In this document: positions 16,952 to 25,382 of the stretch, piece by piece
How positions within the stretch are numbered: the stretch's first letter is position 1
Layout of the letters: each line of letters begins with the position of its first letter
NCBI RefSeq assembly: GCF_009938015.1
Contig: NZ_AP021884.1
Location: 372,001-436,000 of the forward strand
From: Sulfuriferula plumbiphila
GTDB taxonomy: Bacteria; Pseudomonadota; Gammaproteobacteria; Burkholderiales; Sulfuriferulaceae
Length of the DNA: 64,000 nucleotides
Direction: 5' to 3'
Position numbers and translations under genes: made by a program
The notes under the pieces: model-generated
Databases searched by the model: none
What the model saw: only the letters and a program-made list of their open reading frames with translations
What the model was told of the DNA's origin: nothing

Positions 16952-17179
16952 CTAATTCAGGCTCAGCAAGACTCTAATCTGTCCCTCCATCAGGCCATCC
17001 ACGGGGATGACGCGCGCCTCATCAATAATCAGCACGGGGCAATGACGAACCTGGAAACGCTCCACGAGTTCGGGGTGCTCTTCGGCGTAGCAACGCTCAT
17101 ATGCGAGTCCTAGATCCCGCAACTCCTGCTCGATGCTACTGCAGTGGCAGGTCCGGGTGATAAGCAGTTTGATGTCCAT
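16952..17179 (-). CDS. Small thioredoxin/glutaredoxin-like protein
   Basis: A 75-residue protein with the order beta-strand (MDIKLLITRT), CHC motif, helix (IEQELRDLGLAYERCYAEEHPELVERFQVRHCP), cis-Pro-like VLIID, then a last helix. This is a minimal thioredoxin fold in which CHC replaces CxxC. GGAGG lies upstream of the chosen ATG at 17179. A second, more diverged member is at 62367-62597. It follows the DUF302 gene closely and may handle thiol-bound metal. Confidence 0.65.
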   Translation of the reverse strand: MDIKLLITRTCHCSSIEQELRDLGLAYERCYAEEHPELVERFQVRHCPVLIIDEARVIPVDGLMEGQIRVLLSLN

Positions 17180-17193
17180 GGTGACCTCCGTCT

Positions 17194-17799
17194 TTAATGA
17201 CCGCAGCACATGCATTTACCATGCATCTCGCCACCCATCATGTGCATGGTCTCGCGCATTTGCTGCATGTGTTCCCGCATAAGCCGCTGCTGTTCCTGTG
17301 GATCCTGGGCTTGATGGATTTTTTCCATGTTCGCTTGCATCTGCTGCATATCCACCTTCACCTTCGCCATGGTCTCGTCGGATTGCGCGCTGCGTGCTTC
17401 TTCAGTCCCGCCTACCGCGACGGACACCCGCTCCAGCCGTTGCCTGACTTCGCTTGCCAACGCAGTAATCTCGGGTTTGTTCACCAGTTCCAGCACCGCA
17501 TTCGGGTCCATGAATTCCACATGAACCGCGCCAGCCTCGTCCTGCCGCACTACCACATTGCAGGGCAGCAGCAGGCCGATCGAGGGCTCGGTGACGAGCG
17601 CCCGGTGTGCCAGCGGCGGATTGCACGCGCCGAGGATGCGGTAAGGCGGCATGTCCTCATTGAGCTTCTTCTTCAGGGTCGCCGCCACGTCGATATCGGC
17701 AAGTATGCCAAATCCCTCTCCCTGGAGTGCTTGAGTCACATGCACAATCGCATCGTCGAACGACATGTCGACGGTTGTTCCGAAGCCATACTTGGTCAT
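17194..17799 (-). CDS. DUF302 protein with Met/His-rich C-terminal tail
   Basis: A 201-residue protein. Residues 1-125 are a DUF302 domain (YGFGTTVDMSFDDAIVHVTQALQGEGFGILADIDVAATLKKKL...PYRILGACNPPLAHRAL...LLLPCNVVVRQ). The tail from about residue 145 is Met/Gln-rich (VDMQQMQANMEKIHQAQDPQEQQRLMREHMQQM) and ends HGKCMCCGH. The tail resembles the separate exported Met-rich protein at 16394-16858. No signal peptide is seen, so the tail would be cytoplasmic unless exported otherwise. Confidence 0.78.
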   Translation of the reverse strand: MTKYGFGTTVDMSFDDAIVHVTQALQGEGFGILADIDVAATLKKKLNEDMPPYRILGACNPPLAHRALVTEPSIGLLLPCNVVVRQDEAGAVHVEFMDPNAVLELVNKPEITALASEVRQRLERVSVAVGGTEEARSAQSDETMAKVKVDMQQMQANMEKIHQAQDPQEQQRLMREHMQQMRETMHMMGGEMHGKCMCCGH

Positions 17800-17834
17800 T
17801 TTCGATTCCTTTCGTCAAATGAAAATAAAGCGCA

Positions 17835-19748
17835 TCAGGACCGCAACATACGCAACCCGCTCGCGATCACCACAAACTCGCTGATCTCGTGGGCCAAGAC
17901 GGCTATCGGCAGGGTGAAGACCCCCGCGATGGCCCCTGCAACCAAGCCGCCGATGACGACGGCGGAAAGCCCGAGGTTCTGCCCGATCACCCGCCGGTTC
18001 CGGCGGCTGAGCGTCACGGCGTAGGCAAGCCGGGACAGGTCATCCCCCATCAGGGCCATATCGGCGGTCTCCAGCGCCACGTCGGTGCCCGCCGCACCCA
18101 TGGCGATCCCGACTTCGGCTGCCGCCAGCGCCGGGGCGTCGTTGACGCCGTCCCCTACCATCGCCACATGGCCGTAACGCCGCTGCAATTCCGCCACCAC
18201 ACGTGTCTTGTCCTCGGGCGAAAGCTCGGCATGCACCTCGTCCACGCCTGCCTGCAGGGCGATGGCATGGGCGGCAGCCGGGTTGTCTCCCGTGAGCATG
18301 ACGATCCGCTCGATCCCTGCCTGCCTGAGCGCAGCCACTGCGGCGGCTGCGCCGGGTCTCAGCGGATCCGCAACCGCAAGGATCCCTACTGCCCGTTGCG
18401 CCGTTCCTACCAGCACCACGGTCTTTCCCTCGCCCTGCAGGCGCGCGATTTCGTCCTCAATCGCTGATAGCGGCGTTCCGAGCTCCCTGAACAGCTTCGG
18501 GCTGCCGATGTGCCACTCACTGCCTTGGACACGCCCCTTGACCCCCATCCCGGTAAGCGACTGGAAATCCTCGACCGGCAACGCGCCGATTCCCAGCGAT
18601 GCGGCGTGTTCGGCCACCGCGCGCGCCAACGGGTGCTGCGAGCGGCTTTCCAGCGCGGCGGCAACAGCAAGAACCTGCTCCGCATCGCTCCCGTTCAGTG
18701 GAATGATCTCGGTCACCTGAGGACGCCCCATGGTCAGGGTACCAGTCTTGTCCATGGCAATCACCCGTACCTTGGCGAGGTTTTCCAGATGCACCCCACC
18801 CTTGATCAGTAATCCGTTGCGGCCCGCCGTACCAATTGCAGCCACCAAGGTGATGGGGATCGAGATCACCAGCGCGCACGGCGCGGCGGCGACGATGAAG
18901 ACGGTGGCACGGGTCAGCCACTCCTGCCAAGGCAACCCGAATAGCGGTGGCAACACAGCAATAAGTACGCCCACCGCAAGCACAGCTGGGCTGTAGCGTT
19001 TACCGAAACGCTCGATGAAGCGCTGACTGCGCCCCTTCGCCTGCTGCGCCTGCTCCACCAGTTGGATAATGCGGGCGATGGTGTTGTTGGCGAAGGTCTT
19101 GGTGGCGCGCACGGTGAGCGCCCCTTCGCCGTTGAGCGTGGCGGCGAAAACCTTGGTGCCGGGCGATTTTTCCACCGGCACCGATTCGCCGGTTACAGGC
19201 GCCTGGTTAACGCTGGAGCGTCCTTCGATCACTTCGCCGTCGGTGGCGAGCGCCTCACCGGGCAGCGCAATGAAGACATCCCCGACGCGCAATTCCTCCA
19301 CGGGAATCCGCATTTCTTGACCCCCACGCCGAACCAGGGCGGTCTTTGGCGTGAGGTCCATCAGCGACCGAATGGCATAACGGGCGCGCTCGGCCGTGTA
19401 GCCCTCCGCCGCCTCGGAAATCGAATAAAGAAACACCAGCGTGGCTGCTTCGGCCCACTGGCCCATGACACCCGCTACGATGGCGGCCACCGACATCAGC
19501 AGTTCAATGCCGATCTCGCGCTCTTTGACGAGTTCTTCCAGCGCCTCGCGCCCGAAAAAGTAGCCGCCAATGAGCACGGCGGAAACATACAGCAATGTCG
19601 CAAGCGAAGCCGGCAGGCCCGCCAGGGCACCGAAAAAGCCGACCGCCAGCAATGCGCCGGAGACGGCGGACGTCACTACCTTGAGATTTCGCCAGGGGGG
19701 CGGCATAGGCGATGACTGGGCAGCGGAGCCGCAGGACGAGCAGGCCAT
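17835..19748 (-). CDS. P1B-type heavy-metal ATPase with APC motif
   Basis: A 637-residue P1B ATPase without an HMA domain; the N-terminus is MACSSCGSAAQSS. TGES, DKTGTLT and GDGVNDAP are intact. The membrane metal motif is APC (AAAPCALVISIP) in place of CPC or SPC, and the last helix has HEISEFVVIASGLRML. These features are close to the Cd/Zn/Co group, but the subgroup is unusual. The ATG at 19748 overlaps the arsR stop as TGATG and has a GGAGGGGGAG site, so synthesis is coupled to the regulator. An ArsR-controlled Zn/Cd/Pb exporter is the likely role. Confidence 0.9.
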   Translation of the reverse strand: MACSSCGSAAQSSPMPPPWRNLKVVTSAVSGALLAVGFFGALAGLPASLATLLYVSAVLIGGYFFGREALEELVKEREIGIELLMSVAAIVAGVMGQWAEAATLVFLYSISEAAEGYTAERARYAIRSLMDLTPKTALVRRGGQEMRIPVEELRVGDVFIALPGEALATDGEVIEGRSSVNQAPVTGESVPVEKSPGTKVFAATLNGEGALTVRATKTFANNTIARIIQLVEQAQQAKGRSQRFIERFGKRYSPAVLAVGVLIAVLPPLFGLPWQEWLTRATVFIVAAAPCALVISIPITLVAAIGTAGRNGLLIKGGVHLENLAKVRVIAMDKTGTLTMGRPQVTEIIPLNGSDAEQVLAVAAALESRSQHPLARAVAEHAASLGIGALPVEDFQSLTGMGVKGRVQGSEWHIGSPKLFRELGTPLSAIEDEIARLQGEGKTVVLVGTAQRAVGILAVADPLRPGAAAAVAALRQAGIERIVMLTGDNPAAAHAIALQAGVDEVHAELSPEDKTRVVAELQRRYGHVAMVGDGVNDAPALAAAEVGIAMGAAGTDVALETADMALMGDDLSRLAYAVTLSRRNRRVIGQNLGLSAVVIGGLVAGAIAGVFTLPIAVLAHEISEFVVIASGLRMLRS

Positions 19749-20149
19749 CACTCCCCCTCCACGGCGAGCGTCCGGGTCTGGATCCCCAGCCGACAGCGCC
19801 CGCCCTCGCGCAGGCACATGCGGTTCTGGAAATTTGCCAGATCAGTCGCGAACAGGCTATCGCTGTCCGGCAACGCCTTGAGCATGTCGAACAAGCGGTC
19901 GAGATGCGGCACGCCCTGCACCAACCGGTGGTACACCCAGCGGCCATCCTTGACGGCGGACAGCAGGCCAGCCTGGCGCAGGACCTTGAGATGGCGCGAC
20001 AGCTTGTACTGTGGCTCCATGAGGCTGTCCACCAGCTCGCAAAGGCACGCTTCCTCCCCCGTCTGGGCCAGAAGGCGGGCAATTCGAATCCTAGTCGGAT
20101 CCGCGAGGGCTTGAAAGATTTCCTGTGGTTTAATATTTATTGAATGCAT
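19748..20149 (-). CDS. ArsR/SmtB-family metal-responsive repressor
   Basis: A 133-residue winged-helix repressor with the ArsR pattern IFQALADPTRIRIARLLAQ and recognition helix QYKLSRHLKVLRQAGLL. ACLCEL places a CxC pair on helix alpha3, as in As/Cd-sensing ArsR proteins. The tail NRMCLREGGRCRLG has two more Cys. I start it at the ATG at 20149; an upstream TTG lies inside the palindrome at 20149-20170. It heads the ATPase/DUF302/Met-rich run and probably represses its own promoter. Confidence 0.88.
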   Translation of the reverse strand: MHSINIKPQEIFQALADPTRIRIARLLAQTGEEACLCELVDSLMEPQYKLSRHLKVLRQAGLLSAVKDGRWVYHRLVQGVPHLDRLFDMLKALPDSDSLFATDLANFQNRMCLREGGRCRLGIQTRTLAVEGE

Positions 20150-20170
20150 ACTTGCATTATAATGCAAGTA
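20149..20170 (-). promoter_or_regulatory. Perfect 22-bp palindrome at the arsR start
   Basis: Half-site TACTTGCATTA is followed directly by its exact reverse complement TAATGCAAGTA. The palindrome touches the first base of the arsR ATG. A bound dimer here would block transcription or initiation of the arsR-ATPase run. There is no clear ribosome site upstream of the ATG, because the palindrome occupies that position. Confidence 0.7.
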
Positions 20171-20218
20171 TTCAACAATGCAATCTTAAGGAACCAAGGA
20201 TTGCAGTAGTCAAAAGGC

Positions 20219-22198
20219 TCAAGCCGCTGAAGGCGTACGTTTCCCTCGCCGCAGCCAGAACGTTACAGCCAAGGCAAGCAGTGCCAAGGCCACCAACGCT
20301 GTTTGGGCTGCGAGGCTTTGCAGGCTCGGATAGATTCCAAGAAGTTCGATGCGGGGAAAACTCACAGCTGTAACCGCCATCACGCCGGCCTCTTGCAGGG
20401 CTACAACGCCCTTGCCGGCGAACACCACCGCCAGCCCATAGAGGAGCGCGGAACTGGCTGCGAAAAGCTGACGCAGCGGCAGGCGGATACCCAGCCGGAA
20501 AATCGCCCACCCCAGCACGCCCAACGACGCCACGCCTGCAACCACCCCCAACACGATCATGGTGCTGCCATTGGGCCCCGTCTGCGCCCAGAGCGCCTGG
20601 AAGAACAGAACAGTCTCGAACACCTCGCGGTAGACGGCGAAGAAGGCCACCGCCGCCAGCACCCACAAAGTGCGGCCGCTCAACGCCCCCCGCACCTTGC
20701 TCTCGATGAAATGCTTCCAGCGCTCGACGTGGAGCTTGTTGATGAGCCAGAAGCTCACGTAGAGCAAAATCCCCATTGCCAGAAGCGCGGTCACGCCTTC
20801 TGTCAATTCCCGGCTTGCTCCACTGATGGCAACCAAATAGGAGGCTGCAAACCACGTGGCGAAGCCGGCCCCCAGCGCACCAATCCATCCGGCGTGAATA
20901 TAGGGAAGCGCATCGCGGCGGCCTGTTTTGGTGAGAAACGCGATGATCGCCGCGATGATCAGAATCGCCTCCAGCCCTTCCCGGGCAAGGATGCCGAAGG
21001 CGCTGAAGAAGCTCACTTCAGGAGCAATTTCCGGTCCTCTCAGGCGCTCGTCCGCCTTACGCAGCAGGTCCAGCAGGGTATCATGCTGCGCGGTCACGAG
21101 TTGCACGGCGGCCCGTTCCCGAACCAAGCTACGAAACTTCATCATGTCCTGTTCGATTGTGGTGCGCAGAGCCGGATCCACTGTCTTCAGTCCTGTCTCG
21201 GCCAGTTCGAAGCCGTCCAGGTAAGCCGCGACCGCATCCTGGTAAGCACCATCGGTGTCGCCCCGACGATATTTGTTCAAGCTCTGGCCGAGCATACGAA
21301 CACTGAAGCCGATGGGTGAGCCATGGGCCGCACCGACAGCCTGCGGGTTAGTCCGCAGGAACGCAAGAGTCGCAGCCGCGTCCTCCCCGCCTTCACGCCG
21401 CGCCTGCTGCATCGTGGTCATGGTGATACTGTTGAGGTCCACGAAACGATCTTTCCCGCCCCCCTTTTCCCAGAGCGCCTGCCCTTGTCGACGCTCGGCG
21501 TCGCTGGCTGCAAGCGTGCTCACGTAAAAGGCCAGCACCCAGCGTTGTGCGTCGCTCATATCCTTGAAGGCCGGCATGCCGGTTCCTGGAACGCCTAGCG
21601 TGATGGTGTTGTATAGCCCGAAAACACTGCGCTGAGCCTGACGTCCCGCATCATGGAAATTGGCTGGTTTAGGTTCCAGGCCGGCGGCCAGCGGCCCGTC
21701 ACCTCTTCCCTGGGCGCCATGGCAAGCGGCACAGCGCTGCTGAAATAGCGGAGCCGCACCGCTCAGGTCAATCGTGCCCTTCGGCACCGTGGAAACGGGA
21801 AAATTCTTCATGAGCAGCGCCCTCATGTCGGCGGTAGCCGATTCGACACCGGCAGGATCCCCTTTCCTCCCGATCAGATCGACAAGCCGGTCTGCGCCGG
21901 TCACCAGCGCGCCTTTGGCTTCGCTCGGCGGCAACTGAGCGGCCAACTCCCGAATGTGGCCGGCAAACTCAATCTGCTCTGCATATTCCGAGGCATTGAC
22001 CACCTTGCTGCCAGCTACCGTGCCACTATAATCGACTGCCACATAATCGAGCAATTGCAACAGTCGTTCGGGTTCCCCTGCGGCGAAAGCAGCCCCGCTC
22101 ATGAAGGTCAGCGCTAAGAAGAATAAGGCTCCTAGCGCTGACATATACATATACTTAGCCAGTCCCTTATTTCCCGGTAAGGAGTTAAAGTGCGCCAT
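20219..22198 (-). CDS. FTR1-family iron permease fused to cytochrome c
   Basis: A 659-residue protein. Signal peptide and a periplasmic helical part come first, then a c-type haem domain with CAACH (about residues 155-160). A second helical part follows, then an FTR1 permease of seven helices with REGLE (about residue 405) and a second REVFE motif. FTR1 carries iron in through Glu residues of REGLE/RExxE after oxidation of Fe2+. Here the fused haem domain may pass electrons for that oxidation, with no separate oxidase. The gene lies downstream of the ApbE/FMN-binding genes. A weak AATGATAA half-site lies at 22214-22230. Confidence 0.9.
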   Translation of the reverse strand: MAHFNSLPGNKGLAKYMYMSALGALFFLALTFMSGAAFAAGEPERLLQLLDYVAVDYSGTVAGSKVVNASEYAEQIEFAGHIRELAAQLPPSEAKGALVTGADRLVDLIGRKGDPAGVESATADMRALLMKNFPVSTVPKGTIDLSGAAPLFQQRCAACHGAQGRGDGPLAAGLEPKPANFHDAGRQAQRSVFGLYNTITLGVPGTGMPAFKDMSDAQRWVLAFYVSTLAASDAERRQGQALWEKGGGKDRFVDLNSITMTTMQQARREGGEDAAATLAFLRTNPQAVGAAHGSPIGFSVRMLGQSLNKYRRGDTDGAYQDAVAAYLDGFELAETGLKTVDPALRTTIEQDMMKFRSLVRERAAVQLVTAQHDTLLDLLRKADERLRGPEIAPEVSFFSAFGILAREGLEAILIIAAIIAFLTKTGRRDALPYIHAGWIGALGAGFATWFAASYLVAISGASRELTEGVTALLAMGILLYVSFWLINKLHVERWKHFIESKVRGALSGRTLWVLAAVAFFAVYREVFETVLFFQALWAQTGPNGSTMIVLGVVAGVASLGVLGWAIFRLGIRLPLRQLFAASSALLYGLAVVFAGKGVVALQEAGVMAVTAVSFPRIELLGIYPSLQSLAAQTALVALALLALAVTFWLRRGKRTPSAA

Positions 22199-22293
22199 TA
22201 AAATTTCCTCTATAAAATGATAACATTCGGGCCAGCAGGCTTTCGCGCTCGGAGGCAGAAAGGATCGAGCGACGGGGGCGTGGGTGTTTCACG

Positions 22294-22785
22294 TCATGCC
22301 GTCACGCGTTCGGTGCTCGAGCCAAGCGCCGTTGCGCTCATTGGCGCGGCTGAGCGTGCTATCCGTCTATGCCCAAGCCAGATATGCACCGGTATGGTTA
22401 TTGTAGCGATGATGCCGACCCCAATATGCGCCCATCGCACCCAGTCGCGCCACTCCTCACCGCCATAGTAAAGCAGTAAGCCCGTGCCCCCGAGTAGAGC
22501 CATCACTGACAGTGAAACGACGCCAGAGGCCAGATTGCGCCGAATGCGCCATGCGAGCCGGATATGTAACGGCAACAGGCCGCCGACCACCACCAGCGAG
22601 ACGGCCGTAGCTATGCCGTGCGCAGTGAGCAGGCGGCGCTCAGTGAGCATCCAGCCCCACTGCAGGACATCGTGCAGCAGACTCGACAGGAGTCCACTGA
22701 CAGCTACCGCTGAAAGTGCCAAGTAGGTGGCCCAGCGCTGCATGTTCGGCAAGCGAATGCTGAACAGGTGATGATATGTCGTCAT
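22294..22785 (-). CDS. Four-helix membrane protein (cytochrome b-like size)
   Basis: A 163-residue protein with four hydrophobic helices and His residues inside or beside them (SSLLHDVLQW, LTAHGIATAVS, LPLHIRLAW, WAHIGVGIIATITIPVHIWLGH). The His spacing would suit haem ligands in a small b-type membrane cytochrome, but I cannot name the family. Its ATG overlaps the apbE stop as ATGA, so translation is coupled to the flavin module. Confidence 0.65.
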   Translation of the reverse strand: MTTYHHLFSIRLPNMQRWATYLALSAVAVSGLLSSLLHDVLQWGWMLTERRLLTAHGIATAVSLVVVGGLLPLHIRLAWRIRRNLASGVVSLSVMALLGGTGLLLYYGGEEWRDWVRWAHIGVGIIATITIPVHIWLGHRRIARSAAPMSATALGSSTERVTA

Positions 22786-23630
22786 AGTGTCACGATCCTG
22801 GCATGTGCGTGTCTGGCGAAATGGGCGGGGAGTCGCCCCTTGAGGATAGCGATCTTGGTCAGCGCGTCGGCCAGCATGCAGGTCTGGGCGATCACGGAGA
22901 CGCTGCTGGTCATCGAGACGCGGCGGCCACATGTGGTATCCACGATCGCGCTCGCCGTTGCCTCGCCAGGGCGGCTTGTGCCGGTGTAATAGGATGCAGA
23001 AGTCGCCACTGCGCCGTTCGTGAGCGCCCCAATCATCTGAACCCGAGTCGGGTCTTCGGGACGACGCACCCACACGGGCTGCGAATCGCTTCCAAAGACA
23101 CGCAAATCCCCGCCGGCATTGACCAGGCCGCACTTCACGCCATGAGAGAGGAGGGCCTCCACGGCCTTATCGACGGCAAATCCCTTGGCGATGCCACCGA
23201 GGTCCAGCGCCACGCGCGTATTCAGTCTGACTGTTCGGTTATGGCGAAGATGGATGGCCGCCGCACAGGGACGGTGGCGGCGGCATACGTAACCGCCAGT
23301 CGCTTTAGGCAGCAAGCCGGAACGCATCAACGGCACACCGACATTGCAATCGAACGCACCACCGCTCCAGTGCCAGAGCCGCTGTGCTTCGCGCAGCACC
23401 TGGTAAGTCCAGCTATGCACGCGCAGGCACGCACCTGGCCGCGCGCGATTCAAGCGCCCGATATCACTACTGCGCCGATGAAAACTCATCAGCCGATTCA
23501 CGCGACTAATGGCGCGGAAAGCGCACTCTACCGCCGACTCGACATGCGCCTGCGTGATGTCAGCAGTGGCTTCCACGCGAATCGTCACGAACGTACCCAG
23601 CAAGGGGCGCATGCGTTCAACGACCGACAC
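22782..23630 (-). CDS. apbE: ApbE family FAD:protein FMN transferase
   Basis: A 282-residue protein with the ApbE marks MRPLLGTFVTIRV, LMSFHRRSSDIGRLN, ALDLGGIAKGFAVDKAVE, LVNAGGDLRVFG and a later ADALTK. ApbE attaches FMN covalently to a Thr/Ser of a partner protein in the periplasm. No clear Sec signal or lipobox is seen. The neighbour at 23617-24153 has an FMN-binding domain and is the probable substrate. The reading frames overlap by 14 nt. Confidence 0.9.
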   Translation of the reverse strand: MSVVERMRPLLGTFVTIRVEATADITQAHVESAVECAFRAISRVNRLMSFHRRSSDIGRLNRARPGACLRVHSWTYQVLREAQRLWHWSGGAFDCNVGVPLMRSGLLPKATGGYVCRRHRPCAAAIHLRHNRTVRLNTRVALDLGGIAKGFAVDKAVEALLSHGVKCGLVNAGGDLRVFGSDSQPVWVRRPEDPTRVQMIGALTNGAVATSASYYTGTSRPGEATASAIVDTTCGRRVSMTSSVSVIAQTCMLADALTKIAILKGRLPAHFARHAHARIVTL

Positions 23631-24153
23631 TCGGCAGCCCCTTCAGAACCATATCGTACAAGGCCAGCACGCGGCGCACGCCATCAGTGAGGTGCTTGGA
23701 AGAAAGTGTCGCGCCGGCGATGTTGGTGATGTCCTTGTTCAGCTTGACCGGGGAGGCTGCCGTTTTGCCGACGAACTGCTTGCGCCAAGCGGGATCGCGA
23801 ATCTCGTAGCCATAGGTTTCGCGGTATTCGAGGATTTCGACTTGCTTGACGCTGCCGTCGCGGTTGATACCAACGGCATAGGTGATCATTTCGTGCTTGC
23901 CGACCACCTGATCGATGACGAAGAATCCGTGGCCCTCGACCGCCCACGCTCGGTTTTCCTGAAAGGGTTCATAGACACCGGAACGGGTACGTAACGCATC
24001 GCGCTGCTCCTGGGTTAACGCCAAGCCCACCTGGGTGAATTTGGCACCCGGGAACATGGCCTGCTGCGCCTGCTCTGTGGAGAAGTAAACATTGCCCCAA
24101 CTGGCCGTCGAGATGAAGACAAGCGGGGCGGCAAGAATCGGTTCCCAGCGCAT
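23617..24153 (-). CDS. FMN-binding domain protein, probable ApbE substrate
   Basis: A 178-residue exported protein with a signal peptide (ILAAPLVFISTASWG). The FMN_bind motif is near the end: NIAGATLSSKHLTDGVRR, where the Thr of the AGAT motif (usually S/T-GAT) would carry the flavin. Next to apbE, a membrane protein with His pairs, and an FTR1-cytochrome fusion, it probably forms part of an electron path for iron reduction or oxidation at the cell surface. Confidence 0.85.
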   Translation of the reverse strand: MRWEPILAAPLVFISTASWGNVYFSTEQAQQAMFPGAKFTQVGLALTQEQRDALRTRSGVYEPFQENRAWAVEGHGFFVIDQVVGKHEMITYAVGINRDGSVKQVEILEYRETYGYEIRDPAWRKQFVGKTAASPVKLNKDITNIAGATLSSKHLTDGVRRVLALYDMVLKGLPSVGR

Positions 24154-24155
24154 GA

Positions 24156-25046
24156 TTAGAACGGCACCCCAACTTTGACCATGAACTCGTTACGGGCGTG
24201 CTCCCCACCGTAGATGCGTCCGTTCTGGATCACTGCGCGCTGCTCATCGGTGAAGCCGCTGGCCTGCTTCAGCTGGGACCGCCACGCCCCCGTTACCCAC
24301 CACGCCTTAGTGGCGTAATGCACGTTCGGGCCAATGAACCAGGCGGAGTGGTCTGGCTGTCCAAAACCATAGCCCGTGAACTCCCGGTGATTGCGCGCTT
24401 CCATCCCGGCCGACCAGTTGTTGCGGAAGCGATAGGACAAGCCGGTAAGCACATCGACCGGGGTAGCCCGCTCGACCTCGCCGGTTGCGCTCTTCGTCCT
24501 TTCAACCGAGACGTTCAGGTTCGTTGCCCAAATGAGGCGGTCGTCCAGAAAGTTCTTCTGCAGGATAAATTTTGATTCAAGCTCCCAGCCACGCGGCCCG
24601 ATCGACGGCTCGAAGTAAATCGCCATTCCGATCGGATCGGTGTAAGGGTTGGAGAGGCGGTACAGGTTCTCCATCGAGACAGACTCGAAGCGGAATTTAC
24701 TGTAGCGGGACATCGGATCGAAGCCGCTCGGTGCATCCACATCCGGACCGCCAGTGGTGCCATCGATGCCGTTGCGGTAGGCATTCACGTAGCGCTGGTT
24801 GTAATAGAGCGCGATCTGGTAGTTGTCGCTGACGCCGTACTCGAACTCGCTGCGCAGCAGTGTGTTCGTGTAGTCACCTTGGGACTGGCCGCGCTGTGTC
24901 TCGATCCACTGCTCAAACTCCTTCTTGCCCTTGGGATGGGTATCGGTGGTATATATCCAACCGAAGGGCGATTCGCCAGCCGTAGCAGGTTGGGCCAGCA
25001 CGCTTGCCAGGGCTGCAATGGCGGTGAGGGACATGATAATCCTCAT
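24156..25046 (-). CDS. Outer-membrane beta-barrel-like protein (DUF6662-like)
   Basis: A 296-residue exported protein. The signal is MRIIMSLTAIAALASVLAQPATA. The mature part has alternating polar and aromatic strands (ESPFGWIYTTDTHPKGKKEFEQWIETQRG..., NYQIALYYNQRYVNAYRN, MAIYFEPSIGPRGWELESKFILQ) and ends in Phe, typical of an outer-membrane barrel. The match to DUF6662 is from memory and tentative. GGAG precedes the chosen ATG at 25046. It is the first gene after the Fur-box-like site. Confidence 0.7.
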   Translation of the reverse strand: MRIIMSLTAIAALASVLAQPATAGESPFGWIYTTDTHPKGKKEFEQWIETQRGQSQGDYTNTLLRSEFEYGVSDNYQIALYYNQRYVNAYRNGIDGTTGGPDVDAPSGFDPMSRYSKFRFESVSMENLYRLSNPYTDPIGMAIYFEPSIGPRGWELESKFILQKNFLDDRLIWATNLNVSVERTKSATGEVERATPVDVLTGLSYRFRNNWSAGMEARNHREFTGYGFGQPDHSAWFIGPNVHYATKAWWVTGAWRSQLKQASGFTDEQRAVIQNGRIYGGEHARNEFMVKVGVPF

Positions 25047-25067
25047 GGCAGTTCTCCATAAATTATT

Positions 25068-25089
25068 AATACGAATCGTTATCATTACG
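25068..25089 (-). promoter_or_regulatory. Fur-box-like site upstream of iron module
   Basis: On the minus strand the segment includes AATGATAACGATTCGTATT, which matches the left half of the Fur consensus well (TGATAA) and the right half partly. It lies about 25 nt before the start of the first iron-module gene. Iron-dependent repression of the outer-membrane protein, FMN-binding protein and ApbE is inferred. Confidence 0.6.
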
Positions 25090-25235
25090 TATTTTCTCAT
25101 CAGTGTCAAATTCCAAAGTTATTGCGACATTCGCGCCGACCGACTCAGGGCACGCGCCCTTGCGCTTTGCAATGGCTCAAAAGTCGTTGCATAACTTATG
25201 TTGCAGAATAGGTTTCTTCGATAAGGATTTGAGAC

Positions 25236-25382
25236 ATGAGAATCGGCTATGCCCGCGTATAAACCGACGATCAAATTCTGAACTTGCAGCGGGACGCTCT
25301 GAAGCAGACGAACTGCCCCTAACTCTCCGAAGAGCACGCGAGTGGCAAGAATACGGCGCGGCCGCAATATGACTGCCTTTTG
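25236..25382 (+). pseudogene. Serine resolvase N-terminal remnant
   Basis: Read from the ATG at 25236, the frame gives MRIGYARV-stop-TDDQILNLQRDALKQTNCP-stop-LSEEHASGKNTARPQYD. This is the start of a Tn3-type resolvase, whose catalytic Ser after MRIGYARV is replaced by a stop, with a second stop further on. The remnant runs in the same frame into the helicase gene at about 25380. A C-terminal resolvase remnant lies at 55836-56063 on the other strand. Confidence 0.85.
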
